DNA of 64,000 nt from Streptomyces sp. WZ.A104. Lineage in GTDB: Bacteria > Actinomycetota > Actinomycetes > Streptomycetales > Streptomycetaceae. Under the pieces are notes generated by a model that made no database searches, had not been told where the DNA came from, and saw nothing but the letters and a program-made list of their open reading frames with translations. Where the stretch lies: the NCBI RefSeq assembly GCF_002382885.1, contig NZ_NWVL01000027.1, forward strand, positions 32,954-96,953, in the 5' to 3' direction. Below are positions 1 through 8,571 of the stretch, piece by piece. The position numbers and the translations under genes are program-made. How positions within the stretch are numbered: the stretch's first letter is position 1; every line of letters starts with the position of its first letter.

Positions 1-708
1 GACAGCGAGCACCTTGGGCCAGGTGGCCTGGGAGAGCGAGCCGAGCTGCCAGAAGGTGATCTGGGTGATCTGCGCGTTGTCCGCGAAGAAGATGAACAGA
101 CCGATCAGCGCGCCCGCGAAGGCGTTGACGGCGATGCCGGTGAGGATCAGCGTCACCACTTCGGTGCGGCCGCCGGACCGCGAGAGCGCGTAGACGAGCA
201 GGACGGTCCCCAGTCCGGCGATGAACGCGAAGACGGTGATGGTCCAGTTGCCGAGGAAGCTCAGCCCGAGCGCGATCGAGGCGACCGCGCCGACCGCCGC
301 ACCCGCCGAGATCCCGATGACGCCGGGCTCGGCGAGCGGGTTGCCGAACACGCCCTGCATCAGGGCGCCCGCACAGCCGAGGGACGCGCCGACGAGCAGC
401 GCCAGGGCGACCCGGGGGAACCGCACGTTCCACAGGACGCTCTCGCCGACCCGGTCCAGCTCATGGCCGCCGAGCCCCATCCGATGCTGCACGGAGGACA
501 GGACATCCCCGAGCGGGATGGAGTACGCGCCGATCGCCGCGGACAGCAGCGCACCGGCGAGCAGGGCGACGGAGAGCCCCAGGGTGAGCACGAACGTCCT
601 GCTCCGGGGGGACTTGGGGGCGGTGGCCGCAGCCTCGGTGGCGGGTGCGGGTGCCTCCTCGGAGACCGACTCACCCTCGCCCGTACGTTCCTCGTACGAG
701 GTCGTCAC
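1..708 (-). CDS. FecCD-type heme/iron ABC transporter permease (partial)
   Basis: Membrane permease of a BtuC/FecCD-family importer, predicted to pass heme or iron-chelate from the lipoprotein receptor encoded just upstream. The gene begins with GTG at 708 and runs off the left edge, so 236 residues are visible. An acidic cytoplasmic N-terminus of about 40 residues is followed by hydrophobic helices. The family-typical stretch around residues 85-120 (RFPRVALALLVGASLGCAG, then GNPLAEPG) is clear and matches the FecCD signature. Its start overlaps the stop of the receptor gene (GTGA at 705-708), so translation is probably coupled and the operon shares the iron box at 1895-1913. The ATPase expected next lies outside the window. 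Heme rather than siderophore as substrate is inferred from the neighbouring HtaA genes. Confidence 0.9.
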   Translation of the reverse strand, partial: MTTSYEERTGEGESVSEEAPAPATEAAATAPKSPRSRTFVLTLGLSVALLAGALLSAAIGAYSIPLGDVLSSVQHRMGLGGHELDRVGESVLWNVRFPRVALALLVGASLGCAGALMQGVFGNPLAEPGVIGISAGAAVGAVASIALGLSFLGNWTITVFAFIAGLGTVLLVYALSRSGGRTEVVTLILTGIAVNAFAGALIGLFIFFADNAQITQITFWQLGSLSQATWPKVLAV

Positions 709-1796
709 TTGTCCGTGCCGCCCTTCGCGTACAGCTGCTCGACGATGTCCGTGAGCACCTGGTCGGTGCGCGGGCCGTAGTTCAGCAGCACGCCGTCGTC
801 GACCGTGACGACCCGGCGGTCCATTCCGGCCGGGGTCTCCGCGATGCCGGGTATCTTCACCAGGCCGTCCATGCCGCCGACCGACTCGAACCCCTTGGTC
901 ATCAGGAGGATCGCGTCCGGTGCGGCCTTGGCGAGAGCCTCGCTGGTGATGGCGGTGAAGTCCTTGCTCAGGCCGGACTCCTTCCCGGCGTCGACCGCGC
1001 CCGCCGCCTCCAGCAGCGAACTCGCCCCCGACTCCGCGCCGCCCAGCAGATAGACGGAGGCCGAACCGCGCAGATAGAGGAAGGCCACCCGGGGCTTCTC
1101 GCCGTCGGCGGGGTCCGGGACGGACTTCTGGACGGCGGCGATCCGGTCCTCGGTGCGCTTCTTCAGCTCGGTCCCGGCGGACGGTACGCCGAGCGTCTCG
1201 GCGACTGTGTCGATGCGGCGGCCGACGTCGCCGAGTCCCTTGGCGGGCTCGACGACGACCAGCGGGATGCCCGCGTCGCGGATCTGGCCGATCGCCTCGC
1301 TCGGGCCGGTGGTGGTGTCCGCGAGGACGACGGTCGGCTTCAGCGAGAGCACACTCTCCGCCGAGACGTCGTGAGCACGGGTCACCACCGGGAGCTTCTC
1401 GGCCTGTTCGAAAGTGGCGGTGATGTCGCGGGCCACGACCTGCTTGCCGAAGCCGAGGGTGAAGACGATCTCGCTCAGCGATCCGGTCAGCGGCACGATC
1501 CGGTCGGTGGAGTCGACCGTGACCTTCTCGCCGTCCGCCGAATCCACCGTCACCGGCAGCTTCGGGGCGGGCGCGTCGGCCAGCGGCTCCACCCGGTCCG
1601 GGGCGGCGGCGCCCCTGGCGGACCCGGGCGCGGGCTCGTCCCCTCCGCCGCAGCCGGTCAGGACCAGGGCGAAGGCCACCGCGGCGGTGAGGGCGGCGGC
1701 CGCCCTGCCCAGGGCCGGGCGGCGGAGCGCCGTACGCCCGGCGTCGGGGCCCTCGGTCTCAGGGCCTCTCGGGGCGAAGTCCTGCGAGATGCGCAC
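705..1796 (-). CDS. HmuT-like heme/iron-binding lipoprotein of the ABC importer
   Basis: Substrate-binding lipoprotein (363 residues) of the Fe/B12 periplasmic-binding family, anchored outside the membrane and feeding the FecCD permease. The GTG start at 1796 is chosen because AGGACGG lies about 8 bases upstream; the open frame extends further but would run through the iron box and the divergent gene. A hydrophobic segment ends in the lipobox LTGC, followed by a Gly-rich linker. The fold signature is present: DRIVPLTGSLSEIVFTLG near the start of the mature domain, then VLSLKPTVVLAD, and a C-terminal VLTDIVEQLY helix. Characterised HmuT proteins bind heme with one His and one Tyr; candidates here lie in VTRAHDVS and SASVYLLGG, which is inference. 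Co-expression with HtaA proteins supports heme as ligand. Confidence 0.88.
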   Translation of the reverse strand: MRISQDFAPRGPETEGPDAGRTALRRPALGRAAAALTAAVAFALVLTGCGGGDEPAPGSARGAAAPDRVEPLADAPAPKLPVTVDSADGEKVTVDSTDRIVPLTGSLSEIVFTLGFGKQVVARDITATFEQAEKLPVVTRAHDVSAESVLSLKPTVVLADTTTGPSEAIGQIRDAGIPLVVVEPAKGLGDVGRRIDTVAETLGVPSAGTELKKRTEDRIAAVQKSVPDPADGEKPRVAFLYLRGSASVYLLGGAESGASSLLEAAGAVDAGKESGLSKDFTAITSEALAKAAPDAILLMTKGFESVGGMDGLVKIPGIAETPAGMDRRVVTVDDGVLLNYGPRTDQVLTDIVEQLYAKGGTDK

Positions 1797-1894
1797 GGGG
1801 CACCGTCCTGTCGTTCTGCGGTCCGCGGTGGGTGGTTGGGATGTGGCGGGAGTGCGGAGGTGCCGACGGGGTTCCGGCACCGACTGGGAATACC

Positions 1895-1913
1895 TTAGGT
1901 TAGCCTTACCTAT
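1895..1913. promoter_or_regulatory. Iron box (DmdR/IdeR-type operator) between hmu-like and HtaA genes
   Basis: TTAGGTTAGCCTTACCTAT is a near-palindrome of the form bound by DmdR1/IdeR iron repressors in actinobacteria. It sits between the divergent transporter operon and the HtaA gene at 1939 and could control both. A second ATG (1912) in the HtaA frame lies inside the box, which argues for the downstream start. Confidence 0.8.
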
Positions 1914-1938
1914 GTATCCAGTCCCTGGGGGGTCCCTC

Positions 1939-3387
1939 ATGCTGTCGTCCAGATCCGCCCGCGCGCTCGCCGTCGCGCTCCTCGCGGTGCTGTCGGCGGC
2001 CCTGCTCCCCGCCGCCACCGCGCAAGCGGCAAGCCGTACGGTGCAGGGCGGCCGACTGGACTGGGGCATCAAGTCCTCCTTCCAGAGCTATGTCACCGGG
2101 CCCATCGCGAACGGCAGCTGGAGCCTGACCGGCGGTGCCGCCACGGTCGGCGGCAGCCAGTTCCGCTTCCACTCCGCGACCGGCTCCTACGACCCGGACA
2201 CCGGGGCGTTCAGCTCCGGCTTCTTGGGCGGGGTGCACTTCACCGGTCACCGGAAGGCCGACGGCGGCAACGAGCTCGACCTCAGGATCAGCCGTCCCAC
2301 GGTCCGGATCAACGGCGGCAGCGGCACGCTCTACGCGGACATGGTCAGCAAGGAGCGGGGGACCGGCAAGGTCTCCAACCGCTCGCAGGTCCCGCTCGCC
2401 GCGCTCAACCTGTCCGGGATCAGCATGAAGGGCGGTTCCACCCCCATCGCCCTCAGCAACATCCCGGCGACGCTGACCGCCCAGGGCGCCTCCGCCTTCG
2501 CGGGCTACTACACCGCGGGCACCCCGCTCGACCCGATCAGCCTCTCCGTCGACACCAAGGGCGCGGCCGAACCGAAGCCGTCCCCCTCGGAGAAGAGGGA
2601 CGACGCGGACGCCGAGAAGGACGAGAAGAAGGACAAGGCCGACAAGGAGAAGGCGGGCCGCTTCGAGGACGCCGCCGTCGACTGGGGCGTGCGCCGCACC
2701 TTCCGCGAGTACGTCACCGGCTCCATCGGCCAGGGCAAGTGGACACTCGCCGACGGTGCCCAGGACGGCGGGGCCCTGTTCCGCTTCCCGCAGGGCAAGG
2801 GCACGTACGACGCGAAGAGGCAGACCCTGGACGCGGACTTCAGCGGCAGCATCCGCTTCACCGGCGCCCACGAGCTCGACCTGAAGTTCGCCGCCGTCAC
2901 CGTCAGCGTCGCCCAGGGGGAGGGGACCCTGTCGGCGGACGTCACCAGCGAGGTCAAGACCACCAGGAACGTGCCGCTCATCACGTTCGCCGCCAAGGAC
3001 TTCGCGCCGAAGGAGGGCCTGGCCGTCCTCACCGAGGTCCCGGCGACCCTCACCGCCGACGGCGCCGAGGCGTTCGGCTCCATGTACAAGGCAGGCACCG
3101 CGATGGACCCGGTCTCGCTCGCCGTGGCCGTCGATGAGAAGGCCCGGCTGCCCGCGCTGCCCGACCTCGGCAGCGAGCCGACGGCGGCCGCCGAGCCCAC
3201 GAAGAAGCCCTCGGCCGAGCCCTCCACCCAACCGGCGGCGGCCGTCTCGGACTCGGGCACCGGCACGTACGCCGCGATCGGCGGCGGTGTGCTGCTGGTC
3301 GTCGCGGCCGGAGCGGCGTTCTTCGTCCTGCGTCGCCGCACCGCGCAGGCGGCCCCCGAGTCCCCTGACTCCTCCCGGACTTCCTGA
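1939..3387 (+). CDS. HtaA-domain heme-binding surface protein (two HtaA domains)
   Basis: Secreted, membrane-anchored heme-binding protein of 482 residues, likely a first station that passes heme toward the HmuT-like receptor. ATG 1939 is preferred because GGGGGG lies 6-12 bases upstream; ATG 1912 overlaps the iron box. A signal peptide (about 1-31, ending TAQA-AS) precedes two HtaA domains: about 37-198 beginning GRLDWGIKSSF and about 248-400 beginning VDWGVRRTF. The conserved W-G-x-x-x-S/T-F opening is seen in both. They are joined by a very charged Asp/Glu/Lys linker (about 213-240). A Pro/Ala/Thr stalk is followed by one membrane helix (about 444-466) and an RRR tail. No LPXTG-like motif is visible, so membrane rather than wall anchoring is inferred. 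Known HtaA proteins of Corynebacterium bind hemin. Confidence 0.9.
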   Translation: MLSSRSARALAVALLAVLSAALLPAATAQAASRTVQGGRLDWGIKSSFQSYVTGPIANGSWSLTGGAATVGGSQFRFHSATGSYDPDTGAFSSGFLGGVHFTGHRKADGGNELDLRISRPTVRINGGSGTLYADMVSKERGTGKVSNRSQVPLAALNLSGISMKGGSTPIALSNIPATLTAQGASAFAGYYTAGTPLDPISLSVDTKGAAEPKPSPSEKRDDADAEKDEKKDKADKEKAGRFEDAAVDWGVRRTFREYVTGSIGQGKWTLADGAQDGGALFRFPQGKGTYDAKRQTLDADFSGSIRFTGAHELDLKFAAVTVSVAQGEGTLSADVTSEVKTTRNVPLITFAAKDFAPKEGLAVLTEVPATLTADGAEAFGSMYKAGTAMDPVSLAVAVDEKARLPALPDLGSEPTAAAEPTKKPSAEPSTQPAAAVSDSGTGTYAAIGGGVLLVVAAGAAFFVLRRRTAQAAPESPDSSRTS

Positions 3388-3470
3388 CCTCCCCCAGGCG
3401 CGCCTTATGGATCGTCGCGCCGCCCCTCCCGCTTCTCTTCCGCCCCTGTCCTCATAGGAGACCCACCGAC

Positions 3471-5132
3471 ATGGCAGCAACTCGCCGCCCGACAGCCCTC
3501 GCCGCAGCCGTCGCCACGGCGGCCGCGCTGGGCGCGACCTTCGCCCTTCCGGCCATCGCGGCCGACGGCCCCGCCCCGAAGGCGGCCGCCGCCGCCCCTT
3601 CGGTGATCTACCAGCTGGAGTCGGGCACCTTCGACTGGGGTCTCAAGGAGTCCTTCCGCGCCATGATCGACCGGTTCGGCGGCACCGCCACGCTGGCCGA
3701 TGGAGCCACGCGGAACGAGGACGGCTCGTACAAGTTCCCCCTGGACAAGGGCGAGTACGCACTCGGCACCCACGCCGTGACGTCCTCCTTCAAGGGCAGC
3801 GTCCACTACGAGGCGCACGGCGGCGCCCTGGACATCAAGCTGTCCGACGTCAAGGTCCTCACGGTCGGCAAGAGCGGCCGGATCACCGTCGACGTGACCA
3901 CCAAGTCCCCGGGCAAGGACGCCGTCGTCACCGACGATCTGGCGATGGCCGATCTCGACCTCACCGACGTCGAGGCCTCGAACGGCGCGGACGGCATGAA
4001 GTTCGCGAGTATCCCCGTCACCTTCACCAAGGAGGGCGCGGCGGTCTTCGGCCCGTCCTACGAGGAGGGTGAGCCGATCGACCCGGCCACCCTGACGGTC
4101 AAGCCCCTCGCCACGACCCCGACCGAGCAGCCCACCGGCAAGCCGACCGAGCAGCCGACGGGCAAGCCGACCGAGCAGCCCACGGGCGAGCCGACGGGTC
4201 AGCCGAGCACCAACCCCACCCCGTCCGGCTCCGAGACGGCCAAGCCCACCAGCGGCCCGGTCGTCGACGGCACCCTGGACTGGGGCGTCAAGGCGTCCTT
4301 CCGCTCGTACGTCGTCGGCCCGATCGCGCACGGCAAGGTCGAGACGAGCGGCGGCGCCGCCACCGCCACCGACGGCTACCGCTTCAGCAAGGCCACCGGC
4401 CACCTCGACGCCGACAAGAACACGCTCAACGCGGCGTTCAAGGGCAAGGTGCGCTTCCTGGGCCACGAGACGAACGGCGAGTACGTCCTCGACCTCTCCC
4501 TCAGCAACCTGAAGGTCGACATCGAGGGCGCCTCCGGCAAGCTCCTCGCCGACGTCTCCGCCAAGGACCGCGGCACCGGCAAGGTCGCCGAGCGCACCGG
4601 CCTGGCTCTCGCGGACCTGAAGGTGCCCGCGGGCGCGCTCGCCGCCAAGGACGGCATCGTGAACCTCAAGGGCATCCCGGCGACCCTCACCGAAGCCGGT
4701 TCCCAGGCGTTCGAGGGCATGTACAAGAAGGGCGACGAGCTCGACGCCCTGAACGTCGCGGTCTCCCTCGACGAGGACGCGCGGCTTCCGGGCGGTTCGA
4801 CGGGCTACGAGAACTGCGCCGCGGCCGAGGCGGCCGGTGTGGCTCCCATCAAGAAGGGGGAGGCGGGCTACTCGACCGACCTCGACGCGGACGGTGACGG
4901 CATCGCCTGCGAGTCCGGTGAATCCACCGGCGGTTCCACCGCGGGCGGCTCCACCACCGGCGGCACGGTCGGCGGCTCCACCACCGGCGGTTCGGTCGGC
5001 GGCTCCGGCGCGCTGGCCTCCACCGGCTCCGACCTCCCGGCCGGCGCCCTGATCGCCGCCTCGGGCATCGTCGTGGCGGCCGGTGCCGGTGTCGTGATCG
5101 CGGCGCGCCGTCGCCGTAACGCCACCGCCTGA
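3471..5132 (+). CDS. HtaA-domain heme-binding protein with Excalibur-like domain and LAXTG sorting signal
   Basis: Surface protein of 553 residues following the first HtaA gene by 83 bases and probably co-transcribed. ATG 3471 has TAGGAG upstream. A signal peptide of about 30 residues precedes HtaA domain 1 (about 54-210, FDWGLKESF). Next come a stalk of PTEQPTGK repeats (about 218-244) and HtaA domain 2 (about 269-425, LDWGVKASF). A short Excalibur-like calcium-binding motif follows (about 445-482: YENCAAAEAAG, then DLDADGDGIACE). A Gly/Ser/Thr linker leads to LASTG (about 517-521), a membrane helix and RRRR. LAXTG is the motif class used by class E sortases in streptomycetes, so wall attachment is expected, unlike its neighbour. 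Different anchoring suggests a wall-to-membrane heme relay; this is inference. Confidence 0.92.
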   Translation: MAATRRPTALAAAVATAAALGATFALPAIAADGPAPKAAAAAPSVIYQLESGTFDWGLKESFRAMIDRFGGTATLADGATRNEDGSYKFPLDKGEYALGTHAVTSSFKGSVHYEAHGGALDIKLSDVKVLTVGKSGRITVDVTTKSPGKDAVVTDDLAMADLDLTDVEASNGADGMKFASIPVTFTKEGAAVFGPSYEEGEPIDPATLTVKPLATTPTEQPTGKPTEQPTGKPTEQPTGEPTGQPSTNPTPSGSETAKPTSGPVVDGTLDWGVKASFRSYVVGPIAHGKVETSGGAATATDGYRFSKATGHLDADKNTLNAAFKGKVRFLGHETNGEYVLDLSLSNLKVDIEGASGKLLADVSAKDRGTGKVAERTGLALADLKVPAGALAAKDGIVNLKGIPATLTEAGSQAFEGMYKKGDELDALNVAVSLDEDARLPGGSTGYENCAAAEAAGVAPIKKGEAGYSTDLDADGDGIACESGESTGGSTAGGSTTGGTVGGSTTGGSVGGSGALASTGSDLPAGALIAASGIVVAAGAGVVIAARRRRNATA

Positions 5133-5163
5133 CCGACCGGCACCACCCGCACCACTGAACGAC

Positions 5164-5211
5164 CCGCAGGGCCGTACCGGCAGCAGCAGTGCTCCCGGCG
5201 CGGCCCTGCGG
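5164..5211 (+). terminator. Terminator after the HtaA operon
   Basis: Inverted repeat CCGCAGGGCCG (5164-5174) and CGGCCCTGCGG (5201-5211), 11 perfect base pairs, lies 32 bases after the stop of the second HtaA gene. There is no U-tract, which is usual for Streptomyces. The following gene at 5263 is therefore probably a separate unit. Confidence 0.75.
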
Positions 5212-5262
5212 CCAGACCCGCTCGGTTCCCGTACCGCCGTCCGGCAGTGCTTGAATGCCCCC

Positions 5263-5934
5263 GTGAACGACTACGACGTACCCCCGGGCATCGACGTCCT
5301 GCGGGTGTTCTGCGGGCCCGACGGACGCCACGGCAATGCCCTCGGGGTCGTACGCGACGGAAGCAGCCACCCCGACGAGCCCTCCCGGCAGCGGCTCGCC
5401 CGGCAACTCGGCTTCAGCGAGACCGTGTTCGTCGACGACCCGGAGCGCGGGCGGGTGGACATCCACACGCCGGGGCTGCGGCTGCCGTTCGCCGGGCACC
5501 CGCTGGTCGGCACCGCGTGGCTGCTGGACCTGGAGATCCTGGAGCTGGACGTCGGGGACGTGTTCGCACGCCAGGACGGGGAGTTCACCTGGATCACCGC
5601 CCGCCCCGAGTGGGCCCCGCCGCGCACGCTCCAGCAGTACGCGACGGCGGAAGAGGTGGAGGCGCTGCCCGGGCCGCCGCCCGGCGAGGGCTGGCTCTAC
5701 ACGTGGGCCTGGGAGGACGAGGCGGCCGGACGGGTGCGTGCGCGGGCCTTTCCCCGGCGCGGCGAGGGCATCGTCGAGGACGAGGCGACCGGGGCGGCGG
5801 CCATGCTGCTGAGCGCGCACCTCGGCCGGGCCCTGAACATCAGACAGGGACGCGGCTCCCAGATCCTCACCGCTCCCGCGCCGGACGGCACGGTGGAGGT
5901 CGGGGGCCGCGTCCTGATGGCCGCCCGGGGCTGA
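5263..5934 (+). CDS. PhzF-family isomerase-like protein
   Basis: PhzF/diaminopimelate-epimerase-fold protein, 223 residues, probably cytosolic; the substrate is unknown. GTG 5263 is preferred over in-frame TTG 5251, both with weak ribosome binding sites. The family landmarks are present in order: VLRVFCGPDGRHGNALGVV near the N-terminus, GFSETVFVDD carrying the Glu that acts as general acid/base in PhzF, LPFAGHPLVGTAWLL, and EDEATGAAAMLLSAHLG corresponding to the D-x-x-T-G-S/A-A motif. At 223 residues it is somewhat shorter than the usual 260-300. It stands alone after a terminator and converges on the next gene, so context gives no pathway. Confidence 0.85.
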   Translation: MNDYDVPPGIDVLRVFCGPDGRHGNALGVVRDGSSHPDEPSRQRLARQLGFSETVFVDDPERGRVDIHTPGLRLPFAGHPLVGTAWLLDLEILELDVGDVFARQDGEFTWITARPEWAPPRTLQQYATAEEVEALPGPPPGEGWLYTWAWEDEAAGRVRARAFPRRGEGIVEDEATGAAAMLLSAHLGRALNIRQGRGSQILTAPAPDGTVEVGGRVLMAARG

Positions 5935-5974
5935 ACCCCGGACGGCCGTTGTTCCGGCTCCGGTCGGTGACCGC

Positions 5975-8173
5975 CTACTGGATCGCGCTGCCGAACGCCT
6001 CGCCGACGGCCGGGAGGCCGCCCTTGCCCGGCTCGTAGCTGGTCACGGGCTGGACCGGGCCGCCGGTGACGTTGGACCACGGCATCAGATGCGCGGCGCC
6101 ACGGGCGCCCGGACCGTCGGGCATACCGATGTACAGGTGCGTCGGGGTTGCCGTGATGCTGCTGCCGACGTACTGCTTGGTGCCGGGGGCGCCCGGCAGA
6201 CCGGGCGCGCCGCCCGGGGAGATCCAGCGGTCCGCGGCGCCGGGGGCGCCGAGCAGCGAGAACTTCTGGATGGCGCCGGAGTCCACGACCGCGCCCTCGT
6301 TCTCGCCCGGGATGCCGACGGCCAGCAGCATCGTCGCGGTCGTACCGACGTTCCTGGGACGGGTGTTGACGGCGGCGACCCGCTCGCCGAACCGGTCGCC
6401 CGCCTCGGCGGCCCCGGTGACGTCGGCCTTCTCCTGGTGGATGTCCTGGAGCTCGCTGACCGTGCCGCCCGCCGTGATGCGCAGGACGACGACCCGGCCC
6501 GCGTTCGTCTTGTTCACGTCCGAGACCTTGAGGCCCTCGCCCGGGGAGCCGACGGCGAGGATCGAGTCGCTGTCGGTTGCGGCCCCTTCCGGCCGGTGCG
6601 AGGTCATCGACAGGGCCTTGCCGAACAGGTCGTTCGCCTCGTTCGCGCCGCTGATGCCCTCGGTGTCCTGGTGGAGCGCCTTGACCGGGGTGGGGATCTT
6701 GTTGGCGTTGAGGTCGTGCTTCAGGATCTGGATGGCGCCGGTCTTGGCGATGGTGCCGATGGCCTCGTCGGGGATGCCGATCGCCAGATGGTTCGGTGAA
6801 CCCGCCACGGAGTAGCCGAACTGGTCGCCCTTCTCCGCGCCCCCCGGGACGGACTCGGTGTCCTGGTTGATGGCGACGTTCGTGTCGCCCCGCAGGTAGA
6901 TCGCGTTGCCCGCGTCGGCGACGGAGCCCAGGTCCTCACCGGGCACGCCGATCAGGATGTAGGGATCACCGGCCGCGGTCTTCCCGGCGGCGACGGAGAA
7001 GCCCATGTGGTCCTTGGTCTCGGAGGCCGAGCCGAGGAGCGCTCCGGCTCCCCTGCCCTGCTCGAACCAGGTCCCGCCGCGGCCCTTGCCGAGCCCCGCG
7101 GGCGAACCGTAGACGATCTGCACCGCCCCGGCGTCGGCGACCTCGCCGATGTCCTCGTTGGGCACGCCGACCACCAGGTCGGTGTAGCCGTCGGCGTTGT
7201 AGTCCACCGTGGCCAGCGCGGTACCGAAACCGTCGCCCGCCTCGGGTCCACCGTTGACACCGGGAGCGCCCTGGACCAGCTCGGCGACGCCCGCGCCGTT
7301 GCCGTACACCACGCGGACCAGTCCGGCACCGGCCGCGCCGGCCACCGCGGCCTTCGGGTCGGCGACGGCCACGTCGCGGTGGCCGTCCCCGTTGAAGTCG
7401 GCGAACGGGGCGGCCGTCACGGTCTCGGTGACCCACGCGTGCAGGTCGTCGACCCGGCTCTCCACCGCGCCGGTACGGGTCTCCTCCTCCGCCGTGCCGA
7501 AGCAACCGCCCTGCCAGGAGCGGCTGTTGACGGCGACGAGCTCGACGTTCCCGCCCTGCTCGCGCAGCATCGGGCCGCCGGTGTCACCGGCGCACACGGC
7601 GGCGCCGTCCAGGCCGGTGATGTTCACGGTGGTCGCGTCGGCCTGGTCGACGGAGAAGCGGCCCTGGTGCATCTTCACCGGGGCCCACTCGTCCGCGGTC
7701 CGGCCGAAGCCGGTCCCGGTGAGGGTCTCGCCCGGGGCGGGCGGCGTCGCGGCGAGGGGCGCCGGGGCGATGGTGGTGACCGGCTTGGCCAGCCGGGCCA
7801 GCACCAGATCCCGGTCGGCGCGGGGCACGAGCTCGACGACCGTGCGGACCTGGCCCGCGGTGGTGGTGGTGTCGGTGCGGCCGATGACGGCGGTGGTGGC
7901 GTCCTTCGGCGCGCCCGGCGGGAGCTGGTGGGCCCCGGCCGGGTTGTCCACGAAGCAACTGGCCGCCGTCAGGACCCAGTCGCGGTCGACCAGCGTGCCG
8001 GAGCACGCGCGCTTGCCGTCGCCTATGTCCAGACGGGCGGTGAACGCGTACGCGTTGTTCGCGGACGGGGTTCCCGTGATGGCGTGGGCCGCGGGGGCGA
8101 GGAGGGTACCGGAGACGAGAGCCGCTGCCAGCAGGCCGCTCGTCACAGCCGCACGGGGGCGGAGGTGTGACAC
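5975..8173 (-). CDS. Secreted trypsin-like protein with FG-GAP repeats, catalytic residues substituted
   Basis: Large secreted protein of 732 residues: signal peptide (about 1-31, ending AHA), an S1 (trypsin-like) domain to about residue 240, then integrin-alpha-like FG-GAP/VCBS repeats to the end (FADFNGDGHRDVAVADP, VDYNADGYTDLVVGVPNEDIG and at least four more). GTG 8173 has AGGAAA upstream. The fold is clear (CSGTLVDRDWVLTAA, RDLVLARL, VCAGDTGGP), but the catalytic His motif reads LTAASC instead of LTAAHC. The nucleophile motif reads GDTGGP instead of GDSGGP. Both changes were checked in the bases, and the Asp is kept. Classical serine-protease activity is therefore doubtful; a binding or adhesion role is equally possible. 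The same variants occur in other streptomycete relatives as far as I recall. Confidence 0.88.
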   Translation of the reverse strand: MSHLRPRAAVTSGLLAAALVSGTLLAPAAHAITGTPSANNAYAFTARLDIGDGKRACSGTLVDRDWVLTAASCFVDNPAGAHQLPPGAPKDATTAVIGRTDTTTTAGQVRTVVELVPRADRDLVLARLAKPVTTIAPAPLAATPPAPGETLTGTGFGRTADEWAPVKMHQGRFSVDQADATTVNITGLDGAAVCAGDTGGPMLREQGGNVELVAVNSRSWQGGCFGTAEEETRTGAVESRVDDLHAWVTETVTAAPFADFNGDGHRDVAVADPKAAVAGAAGAGLVRVVYGNGAGVAELVQGAPGVNGGPEAGDGFGTALATVDYNADGYTDLVVGVPNEDIGEVADAGAVQIVYGSPAGLGKGRGGTWFEQGRGAGALLGSASETKDHMGFSVAAGKTAAGDPYILIGVPGEDLGSVADAGNAIYLRGDTNVAINQDTESVPGGAEKGDQFGYSVAGSPNHLAIGIPDEAIGTIAKTGAIQILKHDLNANKIPTPVKALHQDTEGISGANEANDLFGKALSMTSHRPEGAATDSDSILAVGSPGEGLKVSDVNKTNAGRVVVLRITAGGTVSELQDIHQEKADVTGAAEAGDRFGERVAAVNTRPRNVGTTATMLLAVGIPGENEGAVVDSGAIQKFSLLGAPGAADRWISPGGAPGLPGAPGTKQYVGSSITATPTHLYIGMPDGPGARGAAHLMPWSNVTGGPVQPVTSYEPGKGGLPAVGEAFGSAIQ

Positions 8174-8482
8174 GGTGGCATTTCCTGTCGGTAGGTGTGG
8201 TCGGTACGGGAAACACCCCGGAAGCCCGGAAGTCCGAAAGGGGCACTCGGGCCCGGGTGGTGGTGTTGCCCGCGCTGGACATGACCCGGCGGCGGAATAC
8301 CTCTTTCAGGCATGGCACCCACGCATTAGAAGGCCCCCCGCCCGGATGTCATGTGAAAGTGAAGTGAAGACGGCATCGGAATGTACCCGCAGGTCGATGG
8401 GGCGTCAAACCTCTGGCGGCAGCACCGTATTGCCCTTTTCGTACGGCGAAAAAAGGGGAAATGGGGAAAGGGGAAAAGGGGG
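8174..8482. other. Intergenic region upstream of the FG-GAP protein gene
   Basis: About 310 bases with no supportable gene on either strand. It is less GC-rich than its surroundings and must hold the minus-strand promoter of the gene starting at 8173. I could not assign convincing -10 and -35 boxes. Confidence 0.5.
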
Positions 8483-8511
8483 CGGCTCCACCGGAACCTC
8501 CGGTGGAGCCG
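8483..8511 (-). terminator. Terminator of the heme oxygenase gene
   Basis: Perfect 12-bp inverted repeat CGGCTCCACCGG (8483-8494) / CCGGTGGAGCCG (8500-8511) with a 5-base loop lies 61 bases beyond the heme oxygenase stop. On the minus strand it is followed by a C-rich run broken by T-tracts (TTTT, TTT). Confidence 0.85.
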
Positions 8512-8571
8512 TACGTTCACGCTGTGCGGATTTACGCGCCGGTGCTCAAGTGCCGTTCCCTCACGGGATAT

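Noticed and set aside
1414..1938. Upstream extension of the first HtaA gene
   Set aside because: It would read through the iron box and the divergent lipoprotein gene; the signal peptide begins at 1939.
4105..4215. Short tandem repeats in the second HtaA gene as a CRISPR or minisatellite
   Set aside because: The repeats are in frame and encode a PTEQPTGK stalk, a normal linker in surface proteins; no spacers are present.
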